A stretch of DNA of 5,484 bases from Chloroflexota bacterium (lineage in GTDB: Bacteria > Chloroflexota > Dehalococcoidia > SM23-28-2 > RBG-16-64-32): contig JADFTG010000105.1 of NCBI GenBank assembly GCA_022560365.1, forward strand, positions 1 through 5,484. Direction: 5' to 3'. Under the pieces are notes generated by a model. The model did not search any database. It saw only the letters and a program-made list of their open reading frames with translations, and had not been told where the DNA came from. Positions 4,727 to 5,484 of this stretch are shown here, in pieces (position 1 is the first letter of the stretch; each line of letters starts with the position of its first letter). A program made the translations under genes and the position numbers.

Positions 4727-5484
4727 CTAGATCGTTGAGTTGATCTCGTGTTCGACGCCGGCTAGCTGCTCCGCGCGCCACTTCTGGTGCTCTTCGTGCC
4801 GTTCCTTGAACTCCGGGATCACCTTGGTGCCCGTACGGTAGATCGAGTCCATCACGTCTTCGTGGCTGCGCGCGCCGCACTGGGCGACGAAGATCATGAG
4901 GTCGAGGTGCGAATCTTCATACTTGCGCAGCGTGTCCTTGACGAAGTCGGGCGTGCCGATGCAGCCGCCACGCTGAGCGGCCCGCCAGAGGGCGCGCGTG
5001 ACCTCGTCCTTCGGCTCTTCTTTCGCGGCGCCACCGGTAAAGCCGCCGAACCCGCGGAAGGCATCGCCGAAGGGCCCCCAGCGCTCGTCCTCCGGCGCTT
5101 CGATGAAGTCCTTGTAGATGTTCTTCTGGCCGGGCTTGTGGTTGCCGCCGGTGAACGGGTTGTAGTAGTAGGCCAGCGAGTAGGCGAAGAACTGCGCGCC
5201 CTCCATCCCCTTGGCGATCGCCTCTTCGTCATCCTCGAAGCAGGAGAGGATCGTGACGGCGGCCAGCGCCGGGTTTATCGCCTCGCCGATCGGGTAGCAC
5301 TCCTCCCGCACCAGCCGGAAGTACTCGTCCGCCCGCTCTTTGGCCTCGTCCGGCGTCTCGAACGCGAAGCCGAGCGAGCCCATGCCGAGGCGCGCGGCGA
5401 CCATCGTCGTCTCGCGCCGCGACGAGGCGACCCACAGCGGCGGGTGCGGCTTCTGCAGCGGCTTGGGGACGACGTTGCGGGAGG
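4727..5484 (-). CDS. LLM-class flavin/F420-dependent oxidoreductase, N-terminus beyond window
   Basis: Bacterial luciferase-like monooxygenase family, TIM-barrel enzymes using FMNH2 or F420 to oxidise organic substrates. The C-terminal 251 residues are visible, of perhaps 360-400 (first whole codon at 5482). The family signature VVPKPLQKPHPPLWVASS (visible residues 4-21) and the following ARLGMGSLGF (30-39) are clear. Then come a helical segment with TPDEAKERADEY, an insertion rich in aromatic residues (FFAYSLAYYYNPFTGGN), a Gly-rich loop (FRGFGGFTGGAA), GGCIGTPDFVKDTLRKY (position typical of the family's GTPe.v...l segment), LDLMIFVAQCGA, and a charged tail beginning VIPEFKERH. No internal start is needed: the frame is open to the window edge. 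It is followed on the same strand by a palindromic repeat and the 108-residue gene. Cofactor and substrate cannot be decided from this fragment. Such enzymes are strongly expanded in SAR202 Chloroflexota, which weakly supports that origin. Confidence 0.88.
   Translation of the reverse strand, partial: SRNVVPKPLQKPHPPLWVASSRRETTMVAARLGMGSLGFAFETPDEAKERADEYFRLVREECYPIGEAINPALAAVTILSCFEDDEEAIAKGMEGAQFFAYSLAYYYNPFTGGNHKPGQKNIYKDFIEAPEDERWGPFGDAFRGFGGFTGGAAKEEPKDEVTRALWRAAQRGGCIGTPDFVKDTLRKYEDSHLDLMIFVAQCGARSHEDVMDSIYRTGTKVIPEFKERHEEHQKWRAEQLAGVEHEINSTI

Noticed and set aside
4041..4730. A 229-codon plus-strand frame overlapping the EthD gene and the 108-residue gene.
   Set aside because: It begins inside the EthD gene in another frame, has an Arg/Ser/Pro-rich shadow composition, and runs antisense through a better-supported gene and the palindromic repeat.
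4602..4880. A 92-codon minus-strand frame across the palindromic repeat.
   Set aside because: It is out of frame with the monooxygenase it overlaps, and its C-terminal part is simply the translated repeat (including LRLSKD). It was useful only as a sign of the repeat family.

Overview
The window is GC-rich bacterial DNA (third codon positions mostly G or C) with tightly packed genes and no RNA genes, phage genes, CRISPR arrays or transposase. The gene types and protein style suggest an environmental, uncultured-type bacterium. A member of Chloroflexota (Dehalococcoidia/SAR202-like) is my best guess, from the form of the HolA N-terminus, the luciferase-like monooxygenase and the EthD protein. 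That placement is an inference, not a result.

Layout. (1) Positions 1-2975, minus strand: recQ helicase followed, 32 bases later, by holA (DNA polymerase III delta), whose 3' end runs off the left edge. This is a DNA repair/replication pair. (2) Positions 2976-3207: a gap between divergent genes holding an imperfect direct repeat, an 84-bp inverted repeat built from six AACGGAT units, and a TTGACA promoter pointing right. (3) Positions 3208-4252, plus strand: a metallo-beta-lactamase-fold hydrolase and an EthD-like protein, 19 bases apart and probably one operon, ending in a hairpin around the EthD stop codon. (4) Positions 4272-5484, minus strand: the C-terminal two thirds of a luciferase-like flavin/F420 monooxygenase, then an 83-bp palindromic repeat of REP/BIME type, then a 108-residue protein of unknown function. 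The two transcription units converge at about 4260.

How the genes fit together. recQ-holA is housekeeping. The hydrolase, the EthD protein and the monooxygenase are all of types used on small organic molecules, so the right half may be a small catabolic or detoxification patch, but no substrate can be read from the sequence. I see no clear previously undescribed system. The best unexplained signals are the two palindromes: the six-unit AACGGAT array between the divergent genes, and the intergenic element whose two arms keep the same hairpin with different paired bases.
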